Below, in pieces: positions 10,670 to 19,810 of a stretch of 64,000 nt of DNA; the stretch's first letter is position 1, and each line of letters starts with the position of its first letter. The stretch spans positions 62,001 through 126,000 of the forward strand of contig NZ_BAIV01000013.1 in the NCBI RefSeq assembly GCF_000517545.1. Direction: 5' to 3'. The position numbers were made by a program, and so were the translations under genes. The notes below the pieces were generated by a model. It saw only the letters and a list, made by a program, of their open reading frames with translations, made no database searches and had not been told where the DNA came from. The stretch is from Bacteroides reticulotermitis JCM 10512. GTDB lineage: Bacteria; Bacteroidota; Bacteroidia; Bacteroidales; Bacteroidaceae.

Positions 10670-10780
10670 ATGGGAATGGCAACACCTATATATAATGAGA
10701 AGCTTACGAGAGGGCAGAACCATCTAATTGTACAGCAGCGTATTCAGGCGCAGGGTGTTGCTTATTCGATAACCAAATAG
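10670..10780 (+). CDS. Possible 36-residue small protein
   Basis: ATG at 10670 is preceded by AAAGAAAGAA, and a frame of 36 codons runs to TAG at 10778. The product would be hydrophilic (ends GVAYSITK) with no signal peptide or membrane helix. It lies 43 bases after the tip gene's stop and before the terminators at 10816-10884, so it would be the last gene of the operon. I do not recognise it. It could equally be a chance frame or the remnant of a larger gene. Confidence 0.3.
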   Translation: MGMATPIYNEKLTRGQNHLIVQQRIQAQGVAYSITK

Positions 10781-10815
10781 GCCGCAAGGTCAAAAAGAGA
10801 CAAACGTAATCCTTG

Positions 10816-10839
10816 AAATGGCTACGCCTGTAGCCGTTT
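10816..10839 (+). terminator. Hairpin terminator at end of fimbrial operon
   Basis: Stem 10816-10825 with 10830-10839 (AAATGGCTAC / GTAGCCGTTT, one G-T pair), 4-base loop, followed by a T-rich run. It lies downstream of the tip gene and the small frame at 10670. Confidence 0.7.
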
Positions 10840-10850
10840 ATTTATGTTAA

Positions 10851-10884
10851 GTGCTCCTGTTCGCTGTGAAGCGCGCAGGAGCAC
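10851..10884. terminator. Second hairpin terminator, convergent genes
   Basis: Perfect 9-bp stem GTGCTCCTG / CAGGAGCAC (10851-10859 with 10876-10884), followed by ACTCCTTTTT on the + strand. It lies between the fimbrial operon and the - strand sugar kinase and may serve both. Confidence 0.7.
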
Positions 10885-10909
10885 ACTCCTTTTTAGGGAG
10901 TAGCTGTTT

Positions 10910-11799
10910 TTAATACATCTCCTGAGCGGTATGCATGCATTGAATCACCTCTTCTTTGCTGCCGCTAAAGGGACCCGACTTTTCAATCTTCAAGGTAGAC
11001 ATGGCTGCGGCAAAACGCCCGGACGCTTCGATGTCTTTTCCGGATGCCCGCTGATATAAATAGCCGATGGTATAGGTATCTCCGCATCCCGTAGCATCAA
11101 TTACCTGACGGGGCTTGTAGGCAGGAATGCGGTGGAACGCACTGCCGTCGAAGATTAGTGAGCCCATGCTGCCCAACGTGACAAGTACCTCCTTTACGCC
11201 CCATTCATGCAATTTACGGGCAGCATCGTGTGGATCGCTTAGTCCGGTGAGTACCTCCATTTCGTGTTCGTTTACTTTGAGGTAGTGGATGTAGGGGAGG
11301 GCTTCCCGCTTGTCTGCCCAGTCGATGGGGTAAACATGCTGTTGGCGTACTTCACGGAGGTAGCCTGCGAATCTACGGCAACACGTCCTTTGCGTGCGAG
11401 ATCCTTTATAACGTCTATCGAGAAGTCATCGGCCAGAAGCGCGCCTAAATGGTAAACCTGCGCATTGATATCAGGCAGTGAAGAGGGCGTGAACGGATCG
11501 GCCTTTGCCAGTACGCGTTGCGTACGTTCGTCGGGGTTGTCACCATAGATGTTTTCAAAATAGACGGAATGGCTGCTTGGCAACGCGGTGACATCGATAC
11601 CCGTTGCCCGGAGTTGCTCGATTACGCTCATTTCGGTAGCACCTACCGCCGTTACTAACGTGTAACTAACATCGCCGAAGCAACGGATGGCGTGTGAGCA
11701 ATAAAAGGCAGTTCCACCCGGCATATAGACTGTGGATTGCGGGGTGATGACTTTATCTAAAGTAATGTGTCCGATGCAGCAAAGTTGGAATTTCTTCAT
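10910..11799 (-). CDS. PfkB-family sugar kinase (one frame break)
   Basis: About 296 residues. The N-terminus has the ribokinase-type glycine motif (MPGGTAFYCSHAI), and the C-terminal half has the catalytic motif DATGCGDTY whose Asp is the base. The frame breaks near 11362, where a GG on the coding strand fits a lost G (CAG GGC TAC). Restoring it joins AVDSQ to GYLREVRQQ and on to KVNEHEMEVLTG. The family phosphorylates sugars or nucleosides. The substrate cannot be read from the sequence. The gene lies alone on the - strand, downstream of the tRNA. Confidence 0.75.
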
Positions 11800-11815
11800 G
11801 TGATAGATATTAAAA

Positions 11816-11848
11816 AAAAGCCTCCAAGAACGTGTCTTGAAGGCTTTT
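11816..11848. terminator. Terminator between tRNA-Leu and kinase gene
   Basis: A 14-bp stem with one mismatch (11816-11829 with 11835-11848, arm AAAAGCCTcCAAGA), 5-base loop, with A and T runs on its flanks. It follows the tRNA by 12 bases on the - strand and precedes the kinase start. Confidence 0.85.
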
Positions 11849-11860
11849 CAATTTATTGGG

Positions 11861-11942
11861 TGCGGATGATAGGACTCGAACCTACACGTCTCTCGACACC
11901 AGATCCTAAGTCTGGCGCGGCTACCAATTACGCCACATCCGC
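11861..11942 (-). tRNA. tRNA-Leu (anticodon UAG)
   Basis: The reverse complement folds as a class II tRNA of 82 nt. The acceptor arm GCGGATG / CATCCGC has discriminator A. The anticodon stem CCAGA/TCTGG holds the loop CTTAGGA with anticodon TAG, a long variable arm (TGTCGAGAGACGT) follows, and the T arm contains GGTTCGAGTCC. The 3' CCA is not encoded exactly, because the genome has CCCA after the discriminator. Confidence 0.95.
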
Positions 11943-12015
11943 CAATGTGCTTTTTTGTTTAGCGGTGCAAAGATAGGAAGAAGTTTTGAACTGCCAAATA
12001 TTTAGGGAATAAAGT

Positions 12016-13038
12016 TTATTTATTCAAGATTTCAAATGCTTTTTCAATCAGCGTATCTTTATTCTTTAGTTGATCTTCGTCGCTCATATCGATGGCTACA
12101 TCCGGTTCGATACCTTGTTCGAGCGGTTGCATGTTTTTGTCGAAGTGCGGGCTGGCTGAGAAGCGGATGGTCCATCCGTTAGGTAGCTCGGAAGTGAAAG
12201 GGAGTCCCGAGCCGCCACCCGTCTGATCGCCCACCTGAATGATGTTGCCGCCTTCGATGCTGCGCATCAGGTTCACAAAGTCGTTCGTGGCACTGTAGCA
12301 ACGGCGATTGGTGAGTATGACTACCTTTTTCTGGTAGCGGATGCTATTGGACGGTTCGAGGTAGATCGCTTCCGGAGCTGAGAAATCATTGTGTCCCTTC
12401 CCCGTTTTGTGTTGGATATACCCGGTCAGCACCTTCTCGTTGGTGAAGCGGGCTGCGATGCGCGATGAGTTGGTGAGGTTCCCGCCTCCATTGTCACGCA
12501 CATCGATGATGAGTCCGTTGCTCACAGCCAGATACGAGAGCATTTCGTCCAGATTGCCATTGCCTACACCGGCGCTGAAACTCTCGTAGCGTACGTAGCC
12601 GATGTTGTTATCGAACATTTTATACTTCATGCCGGCGGATGTGCGGTAGTCTGTGCTGGCTCTGCCCAAGTAGTATTGATAGAGAATATCTTCGCGGTAG
12701 TTCCAGGGGAAGTCCTGATACCAGTCGTCGTAGAAAGATACGCGGCTCGATGAGGCGAGGTTGACGTGTCCGTCTTTGAGCACATACAGCATGGCGCTGA
12801 GCTTGTCGAACAGGTCCTCGTTGGTCATGGTAGCCGTAATCTGAGGCCTGTATTCGTCGTACACCGCATCCCAGTCGATGCCTTTGGCTTCGAGAAAGCA
12901 GTAGCGTTCATCGATGGTTTTCCAAAGTTGTTCAAAATTCCCTATCGGGTCGTTGGCATAGTCATCCTCGCCGATGCAAGAGGTGACGAGCGGCAGGCAA
13001 CAAAGGAATTGGAGAACACGTATAATCTTATTTTTCAT
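12016..13038 (-). CDS. S41-family peptidase, lipoprotein
   Basis: A 340-residue outer-membrane or periplasmic lipoprotein (lipobox LVTSC, Cys21). The N-terminal helical part (NFEQLWKTIDERYCFLEAKG) is typical of Bacteroides S41 peptidases. The catalytic core shows GLIIDVRDNGGG, the nucleophile serine in NRRCYSATNDF, and GDQTGGGSGLPF. These proteases cut exported proteins near the C-terminus. There is no clear PDZ domain between the N-terminal part and the core. It starts about 50 bases after the DUF3316-like gene and may share its transcript. Confidence 0.88.
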   Translation of the reverse strand: MKNKIIRVLQFLCCLPLVTSCIGEDDYANDPIGNFEQLWKTIDERYCFLEAKGIDWDAVYDEYRPQITATMTNEDLFDKLSAMLYVLKDGHVNLASSSRVSFYDDWYQDFPWNYREDILYQYYLGRASTDYRTSAGMKYKMFDNNIGYVRYESFSAGVGNGNLDEMLSYLAVSNGLIIDVRDNGGGNLTNSSRIAARFTNEKVLTGYIQHKTGKGHNDFSAPEAIYLEPSNSIRYQKKVVILTNRRCYSATNDFVNLMRSIEGGNIIQVGDQTGGGSGLPFTSELPNGWTIRFSASPHFDKNMQPLEQGIEPDVAIDMSDEDQLKNKDTLIEKAFEILNK

Positions 13039-13087
13039 TTTTCTCTATTTACTCTTATAACTTCATCTTTCTAAGCTTCACCTCCTC

Positions 13088-13959
13088 TTAATACGCTCTC
13101 ACAGAAGCGGGCAGGGGAGTTCCTTTCTTGTTACGGATGCGGTATATGTCTTTTACGAATCCCACCATAAATACATGGGAATACGTATGCGTCTTGATTT
13201 GGTTGACATTGGACTGTTGCAAGTCGGCCAGGTAGCTGATTCGCATTTTGGCGTATCGCACGGGAAAGTCGACCGAGAGCATCTGCCGCAAAGAGGCTGA
13301 TTGTGTAGAGAGGTGAACTGGATTACTCCGCTGGAGTTGCCTAGGGAGAATATTTCATAGTAGGACTGTCCGTAGTGGGGCGAGAACATGGCACCGATCA
13401 TGGGGACATTGACTTGGTATCGCAGAACGAGCGGATAGCGTTTGATCTTCAGGTGCCAGATGGCCATTCCCGATGCGTCCAGGTTGACGTATGCCCGGGC
13501 AGAGGCCGGGTTGTTGGTATTGCGCAGATTGTAGACAAAGCCTCCGTTGACGTCGATCAAGCTCCGGCAAGCAGTTTGAAGTTCTCGGTAAGGCGGAATT
13601 GGTAGTGCAGTCCGTAGTTCCAATTCACCAGTCCCGAGAAGGTGTTGTTGTTGTCCACCCGGTTGTGCGTATAGCTACATCGGCCTGAAAGAAGTTCTGG
13701 ACAGACACGTTGCCGTCGAAAAGCTTCGTCATGCGAATGGTCTCGTGCGAAAAACGGAAGTCGACACCTTTGTATTCCTGAGGTGAAAGATAGGTGTCGA
13801 ACACATTGGTGAAGCCAATGCCGTACATCGTGGCGCGTGTTACATATCGGTTTGCCTGTAAGGTATCCGGAACGGAACCTTCGCCTCCTTCGCCTCCCAG
13901 CATGGGCAGCGTGTTGGCCAGTAGCAGAGCCGATATAATGCAAGTCCTGATTTTTTCAT
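13088..13959 (-). CDS. DUF3316-like exported protein (four frame breaks)
   Basis: Pieced together from five in-order fragments, about 291 residues. The signal peptide is MKK plus IRTCIISALLLANTLPML and needs one extra A in the A-run next to the start. The body continues with TMYGIGFTNVFDTYLSPQEY, VDNNNTFSGLVNWNYGLHY, GGFVYNLRNTNNPASARAYV and, at the end, IKTHTYSHVFMVGFVKDIY. Breaks lie near 13951, 13668, 13562 and 13305. All are net -1. The pattern is that of Bacteroidetes DUF3316 outer-membrane-type proteins. The function is unknown. The gene sits 3' of parC and 5' of the S41 peptidase gene. Confidence 0.6.
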
Positions 13960-14014
13960 CTTGTTCTATTTATATGTTCTCTTCCGGAGAGAGGGGACAG
14001 ATGGGAAGCTTTGC

Positions 14015-16658
14015 TTAGAACAACTTCATCTGTCCGGTGATCTCATCAATTATATCTCCTTCGCTTTTATCTGAATCGGGGTCCAGATTCTCAGGCTCCT
14101 CTTCTGCTTCTTCTTGCTCTTCCTTTTGGGGAGCGGGGAAGCGTGTCGGGTCGAGCTCATTGACTGTTTCGATGGTGAAAGTAGTCAACCGCTTGCCTTT
14201 GGCTTTAAACCCTTTGACAGCGATAAACTCTTCGGCATCGATCTCCAGCGGCTCGCGGAAATCATCATGTCCGCCGAATACAACCTCAAGTCTGGGGAAA
14301 TACTCGTCGGAGAGCAAGATAAGCCGGCTATTCTTATTATCCCCCAGGTAGTTCTGTTTCCGGTTTCCGGCTTCAAAACAGAAACGTTTCAGGTAGGGGT
14401 AGTTCTGTTGGTCGGCATCGTAGAGGGCGGCGGTCCATATTTTGTTCGGATCGAACTTCTCTACGATACTTACATTGTCTTCGTAATGGTTGCTCAGGTC
14501 GAAATTGCTGGTGTAGAAGTCGCCATTGTTCAGTACTACCAAGATGGAGTCGTCACTTTGGAACTCGCCCAGGAACTCGCCCCGTCCGTCGTAATTGAGT
14601 CGTAATACGTCGCGGTCGAACCACACCTTGCGTCCTCCCAGCGTGGAACCTCCCTTCTGTTTCAACACGATTTTGTGAACCGGCAGGCGGGTGAGGATCA
14701 CGCCACGTGCCTGACGTCCCTTGATCGTGACTTCGCTGAAGTCGTGTTCGAAGATGATGCGGCGTACCCGTGGATTGGGTTTGAGCGTTACCTTGATCAC
14801 TTCGGCTTCACCGTTGGGGTTGGCGCTGAAATAGGTAATGCGCGAATCGGGTGTGCCCAGTGTTACGTCGTACTCGCGATCGCGTACAACGGCCGTCACG
14901 GCAAATCGTTTCACGTACGTAGTACCTTCTTTCCCGTCGCGGTAGGCCACGTTGTAAATGGTTCGCTTGTCGTTCTTCTTGAACACATTGGCGTAAAGTA
15001 CATTCTTGCCGACAAACTTCTTATCGGCCACAGGCGTGACGATGTATTTGCCGTCGCGGAAGAAGATGATAACGTCGTCGATATCCGAGCAGTTGGCCAC
15101 AAACTCGTCTTTCTTCAACGCTGTGCCGATGAAGCCTTCTTCGCGGTTGATGTATAGTTTCTCGTTCGCTTCTACCACCTTGGCGGCTACGATTGTATCG
15201 AAGTTGCGCAGTTCGGTGCGTCGCGGGAAGTTCTTGCCATATTTATTTTGCAGCATCTGATACCAGTTGATGGTATAGTCCACGATGTGCGCCAGGTGAT
15301 TGTCTATTTCGGCTATGTCTTCCTTCATTTTGGCAATCAGCTCTTCGGCTTTGTCCGCATTGAATTTCAGGATACGTCCCATCTTGATTTCCATCAGTCG
15401 GAGAATATCATCCTTGGTCACTTCGCGGATAAACTGCGGATAGTAAGGCGTCAACCGCTTGTCGATGTGTTCGCAGGCAGCGTCGAGGTCTTTGGATTGC
15501 TCGAACTCTTTATCCTTATAGATGCGTTCGGCAATGAATATCTTTTCGAGCGAAGCGAAATGCAGGGCTTCGAGTATTTCTCCTTTGCGTATCTCCAGTT
15601 CCTGTCGCAAGAGATCGAGCGTGTTTTCGACCGACTTCCGGAGTATCTTGCTCACCGTCAGGAAATGTGGCTTCTGGTCGTCGATCACGCAACAGTTGGG
15701 CGAGATGCTTATTTCGCAATCGGTAAAGGCATAGAGTGCGTCGATCGTCTTATCGGACGAGGTTCCCGGCGCGAGGTGAACCTGAATTTCGACGTTGGCG
15801 GACGTATTATCGTCTACCTTGCGTATCTTGATCTTCCTTTGTCTACAGCTTTGAGGATGGAGTCGATGACCGACGTGGTGGTTTTGCCATACGGTATTTC
15901 GGTAATGGCCAACGTTTTATTGTCGAGTTTATTGATCTTGGCTCGTACTTTGACCGCCCCGCCGCGTTCTCCGTCGTTGTATTTAGACACATCGATGGAA
16001 CCTCCGGTCTGGAAGTCGGGGTAGAGTTGGAAGGGCTCGCCTTTGAGGAAGCTGATAGACGCCTCGCAAAGCTCGTTGAAGTTGTGAGGCAATATTTTGG
16101 ACGAAAGGCCTACGGCGATACCCTCAACGCCCTGCGCCAATAGCAACGGATATTTCACCGGCAGGGTGATAGGCTCTTTGTTACGCCCGTCGTACGATTG
16201 TTTCCATTCGGTTGTTTTGGGGTTGAAGACGACATCGAGCGCGAATTTGGAGAGACGTGCCTCGATGTAACGCGGAGCAGCCGCACCGTCGCCGGTGAGA
16301 ATGTTACCCCAGTTACCCTGACAGTCGATCAGCAAATCCTTCTGCCTAGCTGTACCAATGCGTCGCCGATCGAAGCGTCACCGTGTGGGTGGAATTGCAT
16401 GGTGTGTCCCACAATGTTCGCCACTTTGTTATATCGTCCGTCGTCCAGGCGTTTCATGGAATGCAGAATGCGGCGTTGAACAGGCTTAAAACCGTCATTG
16501 AGGTGGGGGACGGCACGTTCCAGTATCACATACGAGGCATAGTCCAGAAACCAGTTCTGGTACATACCTGTTAGTTGATGCTTTACGTTTTCGTCCCGTG
16601 CGTCCGCGGGTTTATAGTCTGAATGTCCTTCTGTCAGCTCGTTGATCTCGTCACTCAT
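14015..16658 (-). CDS. parC: DNA topoisomerase IV subunit A (two frame breaks)
   Basis: About 881 residues. The N-terminus is the GyrA/ParC breakage-reunion domain (YASYVILERAVPHLNDGFKP, QRRILHSM, MQFHPHGDASIGDALV). The catalytic tyrosine is in PRYIEARLSKFAL. The C-terminal half ends in an acidic tail (QEEAEEEPENLDPDSDKSEG). Breaks lie near 16338 (GGC for expected GGGC) and near 15838, both net -1. This enzyme decatenates daughter chromosomes and is essential, so the breaks are almost certainly sequence errors. No parE is in the window. The promoter faces the HU-like gene across a 375-bp gap. Confidence 0.9.
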
Positions 16659-17033
16659 AATATCGTATATACTGTATTTTTACACATGTGCACGCAAAAA
16701 TACAAAAATAAACGAGATTATGGCCAAAAACAGCCTACGATTTTGTGATATGGACGCTATCATTTATCCTTTATTTTTTGGTAACGCGCCAAGGACGGAA
16801 AGTAGTGTCGTACCAATGGGTGGTAGGGCAGTGTCGAAAAAACAGTATCTTTTGCTTTGTGCTTTTACTATAAAAGATTATTTTTGTAGTATGAAAAGCT
16901 TGTCTGACACCCGGGTCTTGAACCGTTCGACACCCGGGTGTCAGGATGCTCGAGATCCGGGTGTCGAACTGCTTGACACCCGGGTGTGAAACATGACCGG
17001 ATTACGAATGAAAAAAGAAAGGAGTACAAGATT
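16659..17033. other. Divergent promoter region of parC and HU-like gene
   Basis: A 375-bp gap between the divergent parC and HU-like genes. It contains the four-copy 23-bp repeat at 16904-16990. A + frame spans much of it, but I read it as non-coding because its tail is only the repeat in translation (reads as DTRV units). The ribosome site for the HU-like gene (AAAGGAG) is at 17018-17024. Nothing else is recognised. Confidence 0.6.
16904..16990. repeat. Four-copy 23-bp repeat with CCCGGG palindrome
   Basis: The unit starts GACACCCGGGT at 16906, 16929, 16952 and 16975, exactly 23 bp apart. Copy 2 holds the full 14-bp palindrome GACACCCGGGTGTC. Copy 3 is GAGATCCGGGTGTC, and copies 1 and 4 match one arm fully and the other partly. 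The intervening 9-10 bases are similar but not identical. The array ends 44 bases before the HU-like start codon. It could be a multimeric operator or a set of hairpins in the leader mRNA. Confidence 0.85.
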
Positions 17034-17504
17034 ATGGCTGTTCCTTATGTAGTAAGAAAGAAAGCGGATTTAACATCCGGCGAAAGAAAAGAGTTGTGGT
17101 ACGCCGTACCCAAGAAAGTACAGGAAAGAGGAGGGGTGAAAAGCAAAGACCTGGCGTTGTGGATGGAGAAGACCAGCGGCTTCCATCACGGGCAGATCGA
17201 AGGTATGCTGTCGGAGTTGGCGTACAACATTCAGCATTTGCTCTCGCTGGGGAAGTCGGTGACCATTGACGGGCTGGGGACTTTCCAGACGGCGCTGACC
17301 AGTCCGGGATTCGAACACCCCGAGCAGGTGACGCCCGGCAAGGTATCTGTTTCGCGCGTCTACTTTGTGGCGCAGCCTGAGTTTAGCCGGGCGGTGAAGA
17401 AGATTAAGTGCATGCGCATACCTTTTAAATATTATATGCCCGAAGATCAACTGACCTCAGCGATGAAGAAGGCCGACCGCGAGGAAGAACAAACTCAAGA
17501 ATAA
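17034..17504 (+). CDS. HU-related histone-like DNA-binding protein (long form)
   Basis: 156 residues, longer than canonical HU (~90). The opening MAVPYVVRKKADL, the dimerisation core (MLSELAYNIQHLLSLGKSV) and the DGLGTFQTAL arm fit the long Bacteroidetes HU-like family. The C-terminal extension is charged (KKADREEEQTQE). The start is fixed by AAAGGAG at 17018-17024, ten bases before ATG. It binds DNA without strong sequence preference. The tandem palindromes just upstream suggest tight control, possibly by itself. Confidence 0.85.
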   Translation: MAVPYVVRKKADLTSGERKELWYAVPKKVQERGGVKSKDLALWMEKTSGFHHGQIEGMLSELAYNIQHLLSLGKSVTIDGLGTFQTALTSPGFEHPEQVTPGKVSVSRVYFVAQPEFSRAVKKIKCMRIPFKYYMPEDQLTSAMKKADREEEQTQE

Positions 17505-17547
17505 GATAAATTAATACCCTCGCTGTCTTATTTATGAGATAAATGCC

Positions 17548-17555
17548 TATCTTTG
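17548..17555 (+). promoter_or_regulatory. -7 element of glyQS promoter
   Basis: TATCTTTG fits the Bacteroides -7 consensus TAnnTTTG and lies 52 bases before the glyQS start. A clear -33 TTTG is not seen. Confidence 0.55.
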
Positions 17556-17606
17556 TGGCACTTTTTTGTAAAAAAGCTAATTCAAATTAATAGATACATA
17601 TATAAA

Positions 17607-19148
17607 ATGGCACAAGAAGACGTTTTTAAGAAACTGGTATCGCACTGTAAAGAGTATGGTTTCGTATTTCCTTCAAGCGATATCTACGACGGATTGGGCG
17701 CTGTGTATGACTACGGTCAGATGGGCGTTGAACTGAAAAACAACATTAAAAAATATTGGTGGGACAGCATGGTGTTGTTGCACGAAAACATTGTCGGGCT
17801 CGACTCTGCCATCTTTATGCACCCCACTATCTGGAAAGCTTCCGGACACGTTGACGCATTCAACGACCCTTTGATTGACAACAAAGACTCTAAAAAACGG
17901 TATCGTGCCGATGTGCTGATTGAAGACCAATTGGCTAAGTACGATGACAAAATCGATAAAGAAGTAGCGAAGGCTGCCAAACGTTTCGGCGAATCTTTCG
18001 ACGAAGCTCAGTATCGTTCGACCAACGGACGCGTATTGGACAATCAGGCTAAGCGTGACGCGCTTCATGCTCGTTTTGCCAAGGCTTTGAACGATGGCAA
18101 CCTGGACGATCTTCGCCAGATCATTGTAGACGAAGAAATCGCTTGCCCCATCTCCGGAACCAAGAACTGGACCGAAGTACGTCAGTTCAACCTGATGTTC
18201 TCCACCGAAATGGGTTCTACCTCCGACGGTGCTATGAAGGTTTATCTGCGCCCCGAAACGGCTCAGGGAATCTTTGTAAACTACCTCAACGTGCAGAAAA
18301 CCGGCCGTATGAAAATACCTTTCGGTATCGCTCAGATTGGTAAGGCATTCCGTAACGAGATTGTGGCCCGTCAGTTTATCTTCCGCATGCGTGAGTTCGA
18401 ACAGATGGAAATGCAGTTCTTCGTAAAACCGGGAACGGAACTCGACTGGTTCAAGCAATGGAAAGAAATCCGCCTGAAATGGCATAAGTCACTCGGCTTT
18501 GGCGATGATAAGTATCGTTACCACGACCATGACAAGCTGGCTCACTACGCCAATGCGGCTACTGATATCGAATTCCTGATGCCTTTCGGCTTCAAGGAAG
18601 TAGAGGGAATCCACTCGCGTACAAACTTTGACTTGTCGCAACACGAGAAGTTCTCCGGCAAGAGCATTAAATACTTCGATCCGGAACTGAACGATTCGTA
18701 TACTCCGTATGTGGTTGAGACTTCAATCGGTGTGGATCGTATGTTCCTCAGCATTATGAGCGCTTCTTTCTGCGAAGAACAATTGGAGAGCGGAGAGAGC
18801 CGTGTGGTGTTGAAACTGCCTGCTGCCTTAGCCCCCGTGAAACTAGCTGTTATGCCGCTGGTTAAGAAAGACGGCCTACCTGAAAAAGCCCGCGAAATCA
18901 TCGACGACCTGAAGTTCCACTTCAACTGTCAATACGATGAGAAAGATAGTATTGGTAAGCGTTACCGCCGTCAGGATGCCATTGGTACTCCGTACTGCGT
19001 GACTGTTGACCACCAGACGCTGGAAGATAACTGCGTGACGCTGCGTAACCGCGACACCATGCAACAAGAGCGTGTGGCAATCTCTGAATTGAATAACATC
19101 ATTGCAGACCGGGTAAGCATTACTTCATTATTGAAAACAATCCAATAA
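17607..19148 (+). CDS. glyQS: Glycine--tRNA ligase
   Basis: 513 residues, the single-chain class II enzyme that charges tRNA-Gly in the cytoplasm. Visible motifs are motif 2 (FRNEIVARQFIFRMREFEQM) and motif 3 (GVDRMFLSIMSAS). The C-terminal anticodon-binding domain follows (LAPVKLAVMPLVKKDGL). An in-frame ATG lies 18 codons upstream (17553), but it overlaps the -7 element, so I use the ATG at 17607 (MAQEDVFKKLV). The FKBP gene starts 11 bases after the stop and is probably cotranscribed. Confidence 0.95.
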   Translation: MAQEDVFKKLVSHCKEYGFVFPSSDIYDGLGAVYDYGQMGVELKNNIKKYWWDSMVLLHENIVGLDSAIFMHPTIWKASGHVDAFNDPLIDNKDSKKRYRADVLIEDQLAKYDDKIDKEVAKAAKRFGESFDEAQYRSTNGRVLDNQAKRDALHARFAKALNDGNLDDLRQIIVDEEIACPISGTKNWTEVRQFNLMFSTEMGSTSDGAMKVYLRPETAQGIFVNYLNVQKTGRMKIPFGIAQIGKAFRNEIVARQFIFRMREFEQMEMQFFVKPGTELDWFKQWKEIRLKWHKSLGFGDDKYRYHDHDKLAHYANAATDIEFLMPFGFKEVEGIHSRTNFDLSQHEKFSGKSIKYFDPELNDSYTPYVVETSIGVDRMFLSIMSASFCEEQLESGESRVVLKLPAALAPVKLAVMPLVKKDGLPEKAREIIDDLKFHFNCQYDEKDSIGKRYRRQDAIGTPYCVTVDHQTLEDNCVTLRNRDTMQQERVAISELNNIIADRVSITSLLKTIQ

Positions 19149-19159
19149 AACCTTGACGA

Positions 19160-19747
19160 ATGAGTAACAAAATCGGTTTATTCTCCTTACTATTGCTGAC
19201 ACTGACGTTTTTCTCTTGTAGCGAAACCGAAGAAGTAGGTAAATATGACAACTGGCGTTCGCGCAACGAAGCGTTTATCGACTCTTTGCAAAATGTATAT
19301 GAAACGGCTTCCGACAAAGGCGGTTTGTCTCGTATCAAATTGGTAGCTGATCCTACTAATTACCTTTATTATAAGGAAATCCAGAAAGCTGCTGAAGGAA
19401 CTGTTGGCAGTCCCAAATACTCCGACTACGTGAAGGTGTTTTACAAAGGTACTAACATCTTGGGTGAGTATTTCGACGGAAACTTTACCGGTAATAACCC
19501 GGTGATAGATGATGAAGACCCCAATACAGGTGATTCTACTCCGACCGTATTCCAAGCTGGTGCTGTGATTGCCGGTTGGGGCGAAATCTTGCAGCAGATG
19601 AAGATAGGTGACCGTTTCGTGGTATACATCCCTTGGGCGTACGCCTATGGAAGCGCCGGTAAGGGAAGCATTTTAGGCTATTCTACGCTCATCTTCGATC
19701 TTACGTTGCTAGATTATGCGAATAAAGAAGCAGATTTGAATAAATAG
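19160..19747 (+). CDS. FKBP-type peptidyl-prolyl isomerase, lipoprotein
   Basis: A 195-residue lipoprotein (lipobox TFFSC, Cys20). The FKBP fold occupies about residues 85-185: DYVKVFYKGTNILGEYFD, VIAGWGEILQQMKIGDR and YIPWAYAYGSAGKGSI. An asparagine- and aspartate-rich insert (GNNPVIDDEDPNTGDST) sits in the first loop. It assists folding of exported proteins in the periplasm or outer membrane. It lies directly behind glyQS. Confidence 0.9.
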   Translation: MSNKIGLFSLLLLTLTFFSCSETEEVGKYDNWRSRNEAFIDSLQNVYETASDKGGLSRIKLVADPTNYLYYKEIQKAAEGTVGSPKYSDYVKVFYKGTNILGEYFDGNFTGNNPVIDDEDPNTGDSTPTVFQAGAVIAGWGEILQQMKIGDRFVVYIPWAYAYGSAGKGSILGYSTLIFDLTLLDYANKEADLNK

Positions 19748-19767
19748 ACTGATCTCATTCAGTAAAA

Positions 19768-19807
19768 ACAGAAAGACCGCCTTTTGAATACGAGGCGGTC
19801 TTTCTGT
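19768..19807. terminator. Strong convergent terminator
   Basis: A 14-bp perfect stem ACAGAAAGACCGCC / GGCGGTCTTTCTGT (19768-19781 with 19794-19807), followed by TTTT. It ends the glyQS-FKBP transcript and the convergent LacI gene. Confidence 0.9.
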
Positions 19808-19810
19808 TTT

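Noticed and set aside
13557..13943. Arginine- and histidine-rich - strand frame as a separate small protein
   Set aside because: Its first half is a shadow of the DUF3316-like gene. Only its last ~33 residues are the true frame of that gene.
16642..16989. 115-codon + frame with DTRV-like repeats before the HU-like gene
   Set aside because: It starts inside the parC coding region, has no ribosome site, and its repeats are only the DNA palindromes in translation.
16904..16990. Possible CRISPR array
   Set aside because: The unit is only 23 bp, the repeats are internally palindromic, the spaces are 9-10 bases and similar to each other, and no cas gene is near.
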